A DNA stretch of 64,000 bases from Opitutus sp. GAS368 (lineage in GTDB: Bacteria; Verrucomicrobiota; Verrucomicrobiia; Opitutales; Opitutaceae). The notes under the pieces are model-generated. The model had not been told where the DNA came from, did no database searches, and saw only the letters and a program-made list of their open reading frames with translations. A program made the position numbers and the translations under genes. Positions within the stretch are counted from its first letter, which is position 1, and each line of letters starts with the position of its first letter. Positions 17,387-27,450 of the stretch are shown piece by piece. The stretch lies in assembly GCA_945903465.1 (NCBI GenBank), contig CAMDOF010000006.1, positions 1 to 64,000 of the forward strand, given 5' to 3'.

Positions 17387-17695
17387 TTAAACGTTAATGG
17401 TGATATCAACCCCCGAAGGTAAGTTGAGTTTCTTGAGTTCGTCCACGGTTTGAGCGGTGGGTTCGATGATATCGATGAGTCGCTTGTGGGTCCGAGTTTC
17501 GAACTGCTCCATCGACTTCTTGTCGACGTGGGGAGAGCGATTGACTGAAAGTTTCTCGATACGAGTTGGCAAGGGTATGGGTCCAGACACGCGAGCGCCA
17601 GAGCGCTTAGCGGTTTCGACGATGTCCTGAGCTGACTGATCGATAACACGATAGTCGAAGCCTTGAAGTTTGATGCGAATGCGTTGGCCTTTCAT
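17387..17695 (-). CDS. rpsJ: ribosomal protein S10 (uS10, NusE)
   Basis: 102 residues, standard. It begins [45 protein letters not shown] and contains [21 protein letters not shown]10 also acts as NusE in antitermination. It directly follows fusA (20 bases), where tuf would normally stand. Confidence 0.98.
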   Translation of the reverse strand: MKGQRIRIKLQGFDYRVIDQSAQDIVETAKRSGARVSGPIPLPTRIEKLSVNRSPHVDKKSMEQFETRTHKRLIDIIEPTAQTVDELKKLNLPSGVDITINV

Positions 17696-17715
17696 GGCGG
17701 AAAAAGAACAGTGGT

Positions 17716-19908
17716 TTACGTACGGGCGGGGCCCTTAGCGTTGGTTTCGACGATCTTGGCGAGGAGTGAATTGGGAACTTGTTCGAAGTGCGAAGGGGTG
17801 ATCCCAGCGCTCGCGCGACCCTTAGAAAGTGAGCGGATGTCTGTGACATAGCCGAACAAAAGTTCGAGAGGGACAAAAGCGGTGATAATACACGCTCCGG
17901 TTTTGTTCTCCATGCCTTGGATTTGACCACGTCGACGGTTGATATCTCCCATCAAGTCCCCCTGGTACTCTTCTGGCGTAGTGACTTCAACGGCCATAAT
18001 TGGCTCTAAGAGAATCGGGTTGGCCTGTTTCATGGCGTCCTTAAATGCAAAGATACCGGCCATCTTGAAGGCGAGTTCCGAGGAATCAACTTCGTGAAAG
18101 GAGCCTTCAATGATCCGAACGATCACATCGACCACAGGGAAGCCAGCGACGACACCGTTGTTGGCACCCTCCAAAATACCTTCGGTGGAAGGTTTAATAA
18201 ACTCTTTAGGAATAGAGCCACCGACGACTTCATTGATGACCTCAACGCCTTTACCCTTCACATTTGGTTCTAATTTGATCACGACGTGACCGTACTGACC
18301 CTTGCCCCCGGATTGACGGATAAATTTGCCCACACCGTCAGCTGATTTCGCAATCGTCTCGCGGTAAGCGATTTGTGGCTTTCCGGCGGTTGCCTCGACC
18401 TTGAACTCTCGCTTCATACGGTCGCGGATGATGTCTAAGTGGAGTTCCCCCATTCCGGCGAGAATCGTCTGGCCAGTATCGGTGTCAGTACGAACTCGAA
18501 GCGTAGGATCTTCAGCGACCAAGCGTTGGAGGGCTGTGCCCATTTTTTCTTGGTCCGCCTTAGAGTTCGGCTCAATGGACATTGAAATAACGGGCTCTGG
18601 GAATGACGGTGGCTCGAGGCGGATGTCGAAGTCTTCGTCGCAGAGCGTATCACCCGTGATGACGTCCTTGACTCCGACCACGGCGCAGATATCGCCCGAG
18701 TAAGCCATATCGATTTCCTCACGCTCGATTGCACGCATTAGAACGAGTCGGGAAACCCTTTCTGTCCGGCGCGTCCGAGGGTTATAAACTGACATACCTC
18801 GGGGCAAGGAACCCGTATAAACTCGAAAGAATACTAACTTACCGACGAACGGATCGGTCCAAAGCTTGAAAGCTAGGCCAGCCATTTTTGACTTATCATT
18901 GACGACGGCCTCAACGGGTTTGCCGTCGCTATCTTGTCCCTGCATGGGCGGAACATCAATCGGACTCGGCAAGTAATTAACGACGCAATCGAGTAAGCGC
19001 TGAACACCTTTTTTCTTGAAAGCGGAGCCAGGAACAACACCCGTGAATTGCAGAGAGATCGTGGCCTTACGAACACCTAGCATCAGTTGTTCAACAGAGA
19101 TTTCATCGCCGTTAAGATAACGCTCGGCGATCACGTCATCGAAATCGGATACGGCTTCGACAAGTTTGTCGCGGTATTCTTTTGTAAGGGCCTTCATATC
19201 CTCGGGCACCTCACGAGTCACTGGATCCATACCGAGTGGGTCGGTAGTATCTTCAAATATATAGGCTAAGTTTTGAACGAGATCGATGAGTCCGGTGAAG
19301 TTTTCCTCTTTGCCGATCGGGATGAAAATGGGATGGGCATTTGCCTTGAGTTTCTCACGCATCTCGGAGACGGCGCGAAAGAAGTCAGCACCTGTGCGGT
19401 CCATTTTGTTGATAAACGCAACGCGGGGCACTCGATATTTGTTCGCCTGGCGCCAGACGGTCTCAGACTGAGGTTGGACGCCAGCGACGGCGCAGAACAC
19501 GGCGACGGCACCATCAAGGACACGGAGGGAACGTTCGACCTCGGCGGTGAAATCGACGTGACCGGGAGTATCGATTATGTTGATCCGCTGTTTGATCCCT
19601 TTCCAAGGCCCCCAAGAAGCATTCCAAGCACAAGAAATTGCTGCGGCCGTGATCGTGATGCCACGCTCGCGCTCCTGTTCCATCCAGTCTGTGACTGTGG
19701 AACCCTCATGCACTTCGCCCATCTTGTGAACGGCACCTGAGTAGAAAAGAATGCGCTCGGTCGTGGTCGTCTTGCCCGCGTCAATATGGGCGGCAATACC
19801 GATATTTCGAGTCCACTCGAGAGGAAACGGACGATCCTTGGAGTTGACTGACGATATCTTTGCCTTGTCTGTGACAATAGCAATAGAGGGAGCGGCGGCA
19901 GCAGACAT
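17716..19908 (-). CDS. fusA: elongation factor G
   Basis: The 730-residue translocation GTPase. G1 [19 protein letters not shown], the switch region [24 protein letters not shown] and [10 protein letters not shown] are intact, followed by domains II-V ([18 protein letters not shown]). It is about 30 residues longer than E. coli EF-G, mostly from an N-terminal addition ([21 protein letters not shown]). It lies in the str order rpsL-rpsG-fusA but tuf is missing after it. Confidence 0.98.
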   Translation of the reverse strand: MSAAAAPSIAIVTDKAKISSVNSKDRPFPLEWTRNIGIAAHIDAGKTTTTERILFYSGAVHKMGEVHEGSTVTDWMEQERERGITITAAAISCAWNASWGPWKGIKQRINIIDTPGHVDFTAEVERSLRVLDGAVAVFCAVAGVQPQSETVWRQANKYRVPRVAFINKMDRTGADFFRAVSEMREKLKANAHPIFIPIGKEENFTGLIDLVQNLAYIFEDTTDPLGMDPVTREVPEDMKALTKEYRDKLVEAVSDFDDVIAERYLNGDEISVEQLMLGVRKATISLQFTGVVPGSAFKKKGVQRLLDCVVNYLPSPIDVPPMQGQDSDGKPVEAVVNDKSKMAGLAFKLWTDPFVGKLVFFRVYTGSLPRGMSVYNPRTRRTERVSRLVLMRAIEREEIDMAYSGDICAVVGVKDVITGDTLCDEDFDIRLEPPSFPEPVISMSIEPNSKADQEKMGTALQRLVAEDPTLRVRTDTDTGQTILAGMGELHLDIIRDRMKREFKVEATAGKPQIAYRETIAKSADGVGKFIRQSGGKGQYGHVVIKLEPNVKGKGVEVINEVVGGSIPKEFIKPSTEGILEGANNGVVAGFPVVDVIVRIIEGSFHEVDSSELAFKMAGIFAFKDAMKQANPILLEPIMAVEVTTPEEYQGDLMGDINRRRGQIQGMENKTGACIITAFVPLELLFGYVTDIRSLSKGRASAGITPSHFEQVPNSLLAKIVETNAKGPART

Positions 19909-19929
19909 GGTGTGAATCCGAGAGATTAG

Positions 19930-20403
19930 TTACCAGCGAAGGTGGGCAAAAGCGCGATTGGCTTGAGCCATCTTATGGGTATCTTCCTTCTTCTTAACAA
20001 CGGAACCAGTATTGTTATAGGCGTCGATAATTTCTGCGGCGAGCGCGTCCTTCATCGTGATTCCCTTACGATTACCGGCAGCGTCAACGATCCAGCGGAG
20101 AGCGAGGGATTCCTGCCGCTCGAAGGAGATCTCGATTGGCACTTGATAAGTGGCACCGCCGACGCGGCGGCTTTTGACTTCTAGGCGAGGGCGGGCATTT
20201 TCCAAAGCGCCAAGCATTAAATCAACGGGGTCGCCCTTTTCGAGTTTCTCGGAGACTTTTTCGAAAGCGCCGTAAACAATGCGTTGGGCAAGATTTTTCT
20301 TACCGCTCTTCATGATGACATTGACGAGATGCGCGACCAAAGGGGAGTTATAACGGCTATCCGGAACAACGTGACGTTTATCTGCTCTGTGGCGACGTGA
20401 CAT
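19930..20403 (-). CDS. rpsG: ribosomal protein S7 (uS7)
   Basis: 157 residues, standard. It begins [28 protein letters not shown] and has [24 protein letters not shown] and the C-terminal [22 protein letters not shown] head-domain 16S rRNA binder and the str-operon repressor in E. coli. It is 30 bases after rpsL. Confidence 0.98.
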   Translation of the reverse strand: MSRRHRADKRHVVPDSRYNSPLVAHLVNVIMKSGKKNLAQRIVYGAFEKVSEKLEKGDPVDLMLGALENARPRLEVKSRRVGGATYQVPIEISFERQESLALRWIVDAAGNRKGITMKDALAAEIIDAYNNTGSVVKKKEDTHKMAQANRAFAHLRW

Positions 20404-20433
20404 GGAGAAATCGGGTTAGGTGATTGCGGTGAC

Positions 20434-20814
20434 TTACTTGGCAGCCTTTGGACGCTTAACGCCATACTTCGAGCGGGAACGGCGGCGTTTTTCGACTCCG
20501 GTCGCGTCGAGGGTACCCCGAACGATATGGTAACGAACGCCGGGCAAGTCTTTAACGCGGCCGCCGCGGACGAGGACGATAGAATGCTCTTGGAGATTAT
20601 GGCCTTCGTCAGGGATGTAGGAAATCACTTCATTGCCATTAGTCAGGCGAACCTTGGCGACCTTGCGGATGGCGGAGTTCGGCTTCTTTGGTGTGCGAGT
20701 CATAACCTGCACGCAAACGCCACGACGGAAAGGGTTGCCATCCAAAGCGGGTGACTTGGATTTGGCGGTCACCTTTCGGCGGCCCTTGCGTACGAGTTGA
20801 TTGATTGTCGGCAT
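20434..20814 (-). CDS. rpsL: ribosomal protein S12 (uS12)
   Basis: I chose the ATG at 20812-20814, giving [29 protein letters not shown], the universal S12 start; the open frame extends to 21036 but that part is not S12-like. The 126-residue product has [22 protein letters not shown] (the decoding and streptomycin-determinant region with an unmutated PKKPNS) and [22 protein letters not shown]. It is the first gene of the superoperon. Confidence 0.98.
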   Translation of the reverse strand: MPTINQLVRKGRRKVTAKSKSPALDGNPFRRGVCVQVMTRTPKKPNSAIRKVAKVRLTNGNEVISYIPDEGHNLQEHSIVLVRGGRVKDLPGVRYHIVRGTLDATGVEKRRRSRSKYGVKRPKAAK

Positions 20815-20873
20815 ACGATTGAAGTGATCCTTAAGAGTGAAAGTTAGGAGAAAAGAGGACGACGCTACCGTGC

Positions 20874-20908
20874 GCCGAAAGTTCGGCAAGAACTTTTTGG
20901 CAAAAAGT
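20874..20908 (-). promoter_or_regulatory. overlapping alternative hairpins in the rpsL leader
   Basis: Three perfect inverted repeats overlap within 35 bases: CTTTTT-GGC-AAAAAG (20894-20908), AAAGTTC-GGCAA-GAACTTT (20878-20896), and GCCGAA-AG-TTCGGC (20874-20887). The middle stem competes with both outer ones. The block sits 60-95 bases upstream of the rpsL start, in the leader of the whole superoperon. This is the geometry of an attenuator or a ribosomal-protein autoregulatory leader; function is inferred. Confidence 0.5.
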
Positions 20909-21243
20909 GAAAAATAGCGCGGCCGGCGAGAGAAGTGGCTTCCGAGTTTGCTACGTGCGTGGGCCTGTCGAGGCCTAGATCGCAAGTAACCTACGAGGAG
21001 GAAGAACGATCGTCCGGTTTTTGGAGCGGAGCACAAGCACGAAGTGAAAAGAGGCGGAGATTCTTTTCGCTCGGCATGGGAATCTGGAGATTTGCAGGCG
21101 GAGATTTGCAGGGCGGTTGACCTGAGGGCGCGAGATCACGAGATAGTGGGAGAGACAAGCGCCGAAAAGATTCCAGGAATTAAGCGAAAAGCATTTCTGG
21201 AGTCGAAATCGGGTGAAAACTCTACGACGGTTAAAAATCTTAT
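20909..21243. other. divergent intergenic region upstream of rpsL and the NMP kinase gene
   Basis: The region must hold the promoters of the superoperon (minus) and of the kinase gene (plus). I cannot pick out a convincing -35/-10 pair. It contains a 14-bp tandem repeat (ggagatttgcagg[c/g]) at 21086-21113 and is otherwise without recognisable content. Confidence 0.5.
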
Positions 21244-22464
21244 ATGCCAACTTCCCCTTCTGCTCCGGTCGCTGAAACAAAGCCGGTGATAAGTAAGCTC
21301 AACGACCTTGAAATCAAAGATGCGCACCTAATTTTCGAGTCGGCGTGGAGGGATATTGAAGGTCTAGTCGGCAAGGAGAAGCTGCGATTTCCGAAGGAGA
21401 TCATTTTATTGGGAGGCGCGCCAGGTTCGGGCAAGGGGACGAACACGGGATTTATCACGAAGACGCGGGGGTTGACGTGCGAGCCGGTCGTGATGAGTGC
21501 GCTGCTGGACTCATCGGAAGCCCGAAGCCTGAAAGACGCCGGTAATATGGTCGGCGACCGCGAAGTGGTGGGCCTGCTTCTGCGGCAGCTTTTGCGGGAG
21601 GAGTATCGGGATGGCGTCATCCTCGATGGTTTTCCCCGGACCAAAGTCCAGGTGGAGTGCCTGAAACTGCTCGTTGACAAGATGCACGGGCTGCGTCGGG
21701 AGTTTTATTATTCGGCGCTGAGCATTCATTTTCGGCAGCCGACGATCCATATTATGGTGCTTTTTGTTGATGAGAGGGAGTCGGTTGGTCGGCAGCTGAA
21801 GAGGGGACGCGAGACGAAGGCGCACAACGAAGAAGTCGTGCGGACGGGAGCGGGCGAGTTATGGGAAGACCGACCGACCGACCACGACGGGGGATTAGCA
21901 CAACGGCGTTACCGGGTGTTTAAGGAACAAACGTGGGATGCGCTACAATCGCTCAAGGAAATTTTCCATTACCATTTTATTAATGCACAGGGGGCGATTG
22001 GCGAGGTTGAGCAAAACATCCTGAGGGAGCTTGAGTACCAAAGTACGCTGGAGTTGGATCCGCGTACGGTTGATCGGCTGCGAGGGGTGCCGGTAGCGAG
22101 CCAAATTATTATTCACGCACGCCAAGAACTGGTGAAGCGGCTCGACAGCTATGAGCTCGAACACGGGGAGCTGTTTGCCCAGGTTACCGGATTCATTGAG
22201 AAAAAAATTATTCCGATTGTGATTCGGCACGCGATTTCCGGCGTCGCGCTGATTAACGCGGAGGAGAAGGTCCTCGAGGACGCGCTGGCGCTGACGATGT
22301 TGATCGATGTTTTTTCAGAGCGGGGATACCATGCGGTGGTGGATCTGCATAAGATCGAAGTGCCGGAAAATTTTGACCTTGCGACGGGCCAAATCCGGTG
22401 TCGTTTGAAAAAAGTATTTCGCATCCAAATCCGATTCCACGGTTCGGAAATTCGGCGGGGATGA
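21244..22464 (+). CDS. enlarged nucleoside monophosphate (adenylate) kinase-like protein
   Basis: 406 residues, about twice the length of Adk. The N-terminal half carries an intact P-loop GGAPGSGKGTNTGF (57-70), the NMP-binding region (MVGDREVVGLLLRQLL) and ILDGFPRTKVQVECLKL (126-142). A lid-like region follows (KRGRETKAHNEE, RRYRVFKEQT). The C-terminal 150 residues (HARQELVKRLDSYELEHGELFAQVTGFIEKKIIPIVIRHAIS) match nothing I recognise. It probably makes ADP from AMP plus ATP. This matters because the Adk copy in the spc operon has lost its P-loop. It is transcribed divergently from rpsL. Confidence 0.8.
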   Translation: MPTSPSAPVAETKPVISKLNDLEIKDAHLIFESAWRDIEGLVGKEKLRFPKEIILLGGAPGSGKGTNTGFITKTRGLTCEPVVMSALLDSSEARSLKDAGNMVGDREVVGLLLRQLLREEYRDGVILDGFPRTKVQVECLKLLVDKMHGLRREFYYSALSIHFRQPTIHIMVLFVDERESVGRQLKRGRETKAHNEEVVRTGAGELWEDRPTDHDGGLAQRRYRVFKEQTWDALQSLKEIFHYHFINAQGAIGEVEQNILRELEYQSTLELDPRTVDRLRGVPVASQIIIHARQELVKRLDSYELEHGELFAQVTGFIEKKIIPIVIRHAISGVALINAEEKVLEDALALTMLIDVFSERGYHAVVDLHKIEVPENFDLATGQIRCRLKKVFRIQIRFHGSEIRRG

Positions 22465-22509
22465 GCGCCGGGGGCGATCGCGTTTCGAAATCACGCTCAG
22501 CGCGCGAGA

Positions 22510-23736
22510 CTATTCGTAGCGAAGGGCGTCGATCGGATCGAGGGAAGCGGCCTTGAGAGCTGGGTAGAAGCCAAAGCCGACGCCGATGGCGGAGCAGACC
22601 GCCAAGCCGGCCACGGCCCAGCCGAGCGGAAAAACTGGGGTCGCGTTGAGTAATTTGGCGCCGATGTTACCGCCGACGATGCCGAAGATAATGCCGGCGA
22701 AGCCGCCTACGAGTGAGAGTAAGACGGCCTCGATCAAAAACTGCATAAGGATATGGCGCTTGCGGGCGCCGATGCTGCGGCGGATGCCGATTTCCTTGGT
22801 GCGTTCGGTGACGCTAACGAGCATAATGTTCATCACGCCGATACCCGACGCGACCAGAGCGATTGCGCTGATGACAAAGGCGCCGACTGCGACCATGCCG
22901 GCGATATTATTAAAGACCTCGATTAATGAATCCTGGGAAAAGACCTCGAAGTCATTGGCATCTTCCGGGGCGAGCCCACGAACGAGACGCATGACCCCGA
23001 CCGCATTATCCTGAACTTCAGCGAGCAAGGCCTGACTGGGAGCATGGACATTGACGGCGATGGAACGACCCGCGCGGCCATAGGTGGAGAGATACTTAGT
23101 GATGGTGGTGAAAGCGTAGTTATCTTGATTCTGGCCGAAGGAGGCGCCGCGAGGTGCGAGCACGCCGACAACGGTGTAATTTTGGCCATCAAGGCGAATA
23201 GCGCGGTTAAGTGGATCCTCATTGGGGAAGAGGCGCTCAACGATATCATTACCGAGGAGAATCACCGAGCGACCGTACTCCACATCGTCGGCGCTGATAT
23301 TACGACCCGAGGCAATTTCGAAGCCACGTGCGGCGGTCATATTTTCGTCGCTACCATTGAGCCCGATATTCGGATTGGTTTGACGATCGAGGTAGGAGGC
23401 GCGCGCACCGCCGCGCCCGATACTCAGGCTGATTTCTGCCGATTCACCCATGAGCTCCTTGAAGCGGGCAGCGCCGGCGAAGGTAATGTCGCGGCGATTA
23501 CCAAGGCGGAGGCGAGGATCGCTGAAATTGATCGTGGGATATTTGGTGAACTGAAAGCTATTTACCCCTAGGATATTGAGACCTGACTCGATAGACTCAC
23601 GGAGTCCGGCGATGATGGTCATGACACCGATGACTGAAAATACCCCGACCGCGATACCGAGCATCGTCAGGCCGGAGCGGAGCTTATTAGCGGCGAGGGA
23701 CGTGAGGGCGAGGCGGAGGGTCTCGACGAAATTCAT
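22510..23736 (-). CDS. ABC transporter permease, MacB/FtsX type (second subunit)
   Basis: 408 residues. The N-terminal segment LRLALTSLAANKLRSGLTMLGIAVGVFSVIGVMTI is the first membrane helix and coupling region of MacB-type permeases. A periplasmic domain (about 50-270) follows, then three C-terminal helices with VTERTKEIGIRRSIGARKRHILMQFLIEA, the FtsX signature. It overlaps the preceding permease by ATGA (23733-23736), so the two are translationally coupled and probably form a heterodimer. It ends DPIDALRYE, as its partner ends DPVEALRYE. Confidence 0.93.
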   Translation of the reverse strand: MNFVETLRLALTSLAANKLRSGLTMLGIAVGVFSVIGVMTIIAGLRESIESGLNILGVNSFQFTKYPTINFSDPRLRLGNRRDITFAGAARFKELMGESAEISLSIGRGGARASYLDRQTNPNIGLNGSDENMTAARGFEIASGRNISADDVEYGRSVILLGNDIVERLFPNEDPLNRAIRLDGQNYTVVGVLAPRGASFGQNQDNYAFTTITKYLSTYGRAGRSIAVNVHAPSQALLAEVQDNAVGVMRLVRGLAPEDANDFEVFSQDSLIEVFNNIAGMVAVGAFVISAIALVASGIGVMNIMLVSVTERTKEIGIRRSIGARKRHILMQFLIEAVLLSLVGGFAGIIFGIVGGNIGAKLLNATPVFPLGWAVAGLAVCSAIGVGFGFYPALKAASLDPIDALRYE

Positions 23737-24980
23737 TCGTAACGGAGGGCTTCGACCGGGTCGAGTTTACTCGCCGACCACGCGGGCGCGAAGCCGCTGA
23801 AAATACCGGTGAGTACGGAAACGCCAAGGCCGGTGAGAACGAGACCGGCGGAAAAGACGAGAGGAAAACTTGGCGCCAAAGTCGCGACGACCTGGGTGAG
23901 GCCGGCGGCTAAGAGCAAGCCACCCACACCGCCGACGAAGCAAATGGCGACTGCCTCAATTAGAAACTGGAGAAGGATTGTTCGGCGGCGCGCCCCGAGA
24001 GCTTTACGAGTGCCGATTTCTTTGGTCCGTTCCTTTACGCTGACGTAGGTGATGTTCATGATGCCGATCGCGCCGACGAAGAGCGCCAGCCCCGTAATGA
24101 AGAGGCCGGCAAGAGCGATGCCATTTTTAATGGGATCGATTCGCTCGCGAATGATGGCCTGTTCATTGAGGGCGAAATCATCCTCTTTTTCCGGAGGCAG
24201 CTGGCGAACGCGACGAACGAGACCGCGTAATTCTTCACGGGCATCGACGATGCGTTTGGCATCCACCTGAACGCGAACCTCGCTGTCATCGGTAGAGCGT
24301 GAAAATCGACGGAAAGCGCGAAGCGGGATCACCATCATTGAGTCCCAGCTGAAGATACCGAGAAAACTACCCTGGCGCGCGGCGACGCCGACCACCTGAA
24401 AGTTCTGATCACGAACGCGGATAGACTGACCGACGGCCGACTCGGCCGGGAATAAGGCGTTGGCGACATCGTAGCCGATCACGGCGACGTTCGTGCCATT
24501 CTGGGCCTCGAACTCTGAAAAAAAACGCCCGGATTTTAGATCTGAGCGGGTGATCCGAGCGTAATCGGCGGAGGTCCCGAAAGTGATGATATTATTCAAT
24601 CGGTATTCACCGCGGATAAGATTGAAAGGGCGAAGCACCGTGGGGACAGCAACGATGAGCGCGCTATTGGGAGTGGCGGCGATCCATTCGTTGATCAAGC
24701 GGGCGTACTCGGTACGAACGGGAGGGCGATTGCGAAATTTCCACCACTCAGCGCGGGCGCGCCAAGGAATTTTACTGACGTAAAGAAGGTCGTCGCCGAA
24801 GCCGGCGAAACTACGATCCACGCCGGCATCGATGCCATTAATCGCGGTCCCCATAAGGGTAACAGCGACGATTCCGATGATTACGCCAAGGGCGGTGAGA
24901 ACCGAGCGCAGTTTGTTCGCATAAATCTGGGCCGCGGCGATGCGAACGGACTCGGATACTTCGTAGACTAAGCGGCGCAT
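23733..24980 (-). CDS. ABC transporter permease, MacB/FtsX type (first subunit)
   Basis: 415 residues with the same architecture as its downstream partner: an N-terminal helix (NKLRSVLTALGVIIGIVAVTLMG), a periplasmic domain, three C-terminal helices and VKERTKEIGTRKALGARRRTILLQFLIEA. The operon order is adaptor, ATPase, this gene, second permease. The export substrate is unknown; macrolides, siderophores, peptides or lipoproteins are the usual cargos of the family. Confidence 0.93.
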   Translation of the reverse strand: MRRLVYEVSESVRIAAAQIYANKLRSVLTALGVIIGIVAVTLMGTAINGIDAGVDRSFAGFGDDLLYVSKIPWRARAEWWKFRNRPPVRTEYARLINEWIAATPNSALIVAVPTVLRPFNLIRGEYRLNNIITFGTSADYARITRSDLKSGRFFSEFEAQNGTNVAVIGYDVANALFPAESAVGQSIRVRDQNFQVVGVAARQGSFLGIFSWDSMMVIPLRAFRRFSRSTDDSEVRVQVDAKRIVDAREELRGLVRRVRQLPPEKEDDFALNEQAIIRERIDPIKNGIALAGLFITGLALFVGAIGIMNITYVSVKERTKEIGTRKALGARRRTILLQFLIEAVAICFVGGVGGLLLAAGLTQVVATLAPSFPLVFSAGLVLTGLGVSVLTGIFSGFAPAWSASKLDPVEALRYE

Positions 24981-25102
24981 CAGGAGGACTCAGTCAACGA
25001 AGCGGGAACGGACCGCGCCGTCGGGAGATACCAGGCGTCGGGAATTTCGAACGATGGGTGAAACGGCGACCAGAAAAAAGCGCGATGAGAGCACGGTATC
25101 AA

Positions 25103-25846
25103 TTAAGCTGTGGGTCCATCGGCTTCGATAAGACCATCGCGGAGGCGAACAATGCGGCGCGCGTGCCGCGCGACATCCTCCTCATGCGTGACCACGATGA
25201 GGGTATTGCCCTGAGCGTAAAGTTGTTCGAAGAGATTCATGATTTCGACGCCGGTTTTGGAGTCGAGATTACCGGTAGGTTCATCGGCGAGAATGATAGA
25301 AGGTTGGGTGACGAGGGCGCGGGCAATGGCGACCCGTTGCCGTTGCCCGCCTGAAAGCTCGTTGGGGCGGTGATGGATGCGATCGCCCAGCCCGACATTT
25401 TCGAGAGCCTGGCGGGCACGCGCCAAGCGCACCTGCTTGGGCAGGCCGGCATAGATCAAGGGCAACTCGACGTTATGAAGAGCATTGGAGCGGGGGAGCA
25501 GGTTAAAGGTTTGAAAGACGAAGCCGATCTCTCGATTCCGAATATCCGCGAGTTCATCATCGCTCATCGTGGCCACGTTTTTACCGCTGAACTCGTAACG
25601 CCCGGCGGTCGGCGTATCGAGACAACCCAGCATATTCATGAGGGTAGATTTACCGGAGCCGGAAGGGCCCATGATAGCGAGGTATTCGTTGCGATGAATC
25701 TGCACGTTGACGCCGCGGAGGGCGTGGACGATCTCGGAGCCCATCTTGTAAAGCTTAGAGACGCCCTCGATGTCGATGACAAGGGGTCCGGCGGGCCGGA
25801 CGGCGCGGGCATCGAGGGGATCGGCGAAAAGAGCGGGCGAGGTCAT
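25103..25846 (-). CDS. ABC transporter ATP-binding protein, MacB/LolD type
   Basis: I chose the ATG at 25844-25846 ([16 protein letters not shown]...), giving 247 residues; a longer frame reaches 25987 and would overlap the adaptor gene. Walker [13 protein letters not shown], the Q-loop [11 protein letters not shown], signature [15 protein letters not shown], Walker [16 protein letters not shown] and the H-loop [12 protein letters not shown] are all present. It energises the two FtsX-type permeases encoded next. Confidence 0.96.
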   Translation of the reverse strand: MTSPALFADPLDARAVRPAGPLVIDIEGVSKLYKMGSEIVHALRGVNVQIHRNEYLAIMGPSGSGKSTLMNMLGCLDTPTAGRYEFSGKNVATMSDDELADIRNREIGFVFQTFNLLPRSNALHNVELPLIYAGLPKQVRLARARQALENVGLGDRIHHRPNELSGGQRQRVAIARALVTQPSIILADEPTGNLDSKTGVEIMNLFEQLYAQGNTLIVVTHEEDVARHARRIVRLRDGLIEADGPTA

Positions 25847-25934
25847 AAAATAGCGAGTGAGGGGGACTGAGTGGCGAGTGAGGTGCGAGGTACCACGACG
25901 GGAAGCAAGGCAGGCCACGAACGGAGAGCTCGCG

Positions 25935-27311
25935 TCACTTAATTTCTCCCCGAGGCTTTGGTTTTTCGAAGCGAATTTTCGCCCCATCAGTGAGTAGACG
26001 GGTTATCGTGCTGAAAGGACCGCCGACGACTTCATCACCCTCTTTGAGGCCAGATTTGATTTCCATATGGGTGGTATCGCCGATGCCAGTTTCTACAGAG
26101 ACTTTCCGGACGGTTTCTCCGGAACGTACAAAGACGACGCGCTCGAGAACTTCGCGGTCGGCCCGCTCACGCTCGCGCTGTTGCTTGTCGTTGACGGCAC
26201 TAGCGGCGCCATCCCCCTGATTTTCCTTCGCCTTAAGTTCGCGCGCCGTCGCAAGTTTTTCTACAGTCAGTTGGCCCTCGCGGCTGCGCACCGTGACGGC
26301 TTGGATAGGGACGGCGAGAACGTTTGAGGCAGTTTGGGTTTCGACGTCGACGTTGGCGCTCATCCCAGGTCGCAGAGGCGCGTCTTTGTCAGAGACACGA
26401 ATTTTCACGAGAAAATTGGTGACCTCGTCGGAGGTATTGAATCCGGTCACCTTGGCGGCGGCGGCGATCTCCTTGACGACGCCAGTGAATTTGCGGTTTG
26501 GATAGGCGTCGATGGCGATGCGGGTGCGATCGCCGACCTTCACGTTGACGATATCGTTTTCGTTAATGTTCACGCGAACCTCCATCATACTCAGGTCGGC
26601 AATGCGCATAATATCGGCCCCGCCGTATTGTCCGGTGCCGGCCACGCGCTCGCCCACCTCACTGGTGCGAGAGGTGACGATACCGTCGACGGGTGAGTAA
26701 ATTGTGGCCTTGGTGAGTTGGTCGCGCATTTGGCTGAGCATGCCCTCCGCGCGGGTGATGTTGGCGAGGGCGCTCTCGTAGCCGGCCTGAGCGCCCTCGA
26801 AACTATTCCTGACGCTGGTCAAATCAGCATCGGCGATAAGTTGTTTACGATGGAGTTCCTCGGTGCGACGCAAGTCCTCCTGCGCCTTGAAAACCGACGA
26901 TTTGTTCACTAAACTAGAGGCTTTCGCGGCAAGAACGCTCGCCTCCTGTTGCTCGACTTGGAACCGGAAGTTATCCGCTTTGATGCTGACTAAAAGGTCC
27001 CCTTTTTTAACGACTGCGCCCTCGCGCAGCGGCATGGCGACAACCTCTCCGGCGACCTCGGGGGCAATCTTGACCTCGACCTCGGGTTGGATTTTACCAG
27101 TGGCATTGACGAGCTGAATGATGCTCTTGACGATAACTTTCTCGGTGGTGACGACGAATCCCTTATCGATATTTTTATTCCTCAGGTAGGCCCAAATCCC
27201 GAGCCCGACGGCAAGGATGAAGACTCCGATAAATAGCCAAGGGCGTTTCTTTTTTTTTGGCACGAGACCACCGATGGCGGAAGAGACAGCAGGCACAGAG
27301 GCAAGATTCAT
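25935..27311 (-). CDS. periplasmic adaptor (MacA/HlyD family)
   Basis: 458 residues. A lysine-rich N-terminus (PKKKKRPW) precedes one membrane helix (about 25-44). The barrel-sandwich [40 protein letters not shown] is followed by a helical hairpin and then [22 protein letters not shown]. An unusual charged insertion ([28 protein letters not shown]) sits in the distal membrane-proximal region. It bridges the ABC permeases to an outer-membrane channel; no TolC-like gene is nearby. It is the first gene of a four-gene operon. Confidence 0.93.
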   Translation of the reverse strand: MNLASVPAVSSAIGGLVPKKKKRPWLFIGVFILAVGLGIWAYLRNKNIDKGFVVTTEKVIVKSIIQLVNATGKIQPEVEVKIAPEVAGEVVAMPLREGAVVKKGDLLVSIKADNFRFQVEQQEASVLAAKASSLVNKSSVFKAQEDLRRTEELHRKQLIADADLTSVRNSFEGAQAGYESALANITRAEGMLSQMRDQLTKATIYSPVDGIVTSRTSEVGERVAGTGQYGGADIMRIADLSMMEVRVNINENDIVNVKVGDRTRIAIDAYPNRKFTGVVKEIAAAAKVTGFNTSDEVTNFLVKIRVSDKDAPLRPGMSANVDVETQTASNVLAVPIQAVTVRSREGQLTVEKLATARELKAKENQGDGAASAVNDKQQRERERADREVLERVVFVRSGETVRKVSVETGIGDTTHMEIKSGLKEGDEVVGGPFSTITRLLTDGAKIRFEKPKPRGEIK

Positions 27312-27341
27312 ATTAGTCCGCGGCGATAAATAGTTAGGAGG

Positions 27342-27370
27342 AGCGTACGATTAAAAAAAACAGGATGCAA
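27342..27370 (-). promoter_or_regulatory. sigma-70-like promoter for the MacAB-like operon
   Basis: On the minus strand TTGCAT (27365-27370) and TACGCT (27342-27347) are separated by exactly 17 bases. The predicted transcript would begin about 25 bases before the adaptor ATG at 27311. Confidence 0.45.
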
Positions 27371-27450
27371 GTGACGTCTAAATTTTGATATAAATATGAG
27401 GGCAAAACCCAGCGAAAAAAATGCATAAGGATGGGTGGCCGACGAGACCC

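Noticed and set aside
20815-21036. N-terminal extension of S12 to 21036
   Set aside because: [11 protein letters not shown] at 20814 is the universal S12 start; the upstream part is a chance open frame running through the leader hairpins.
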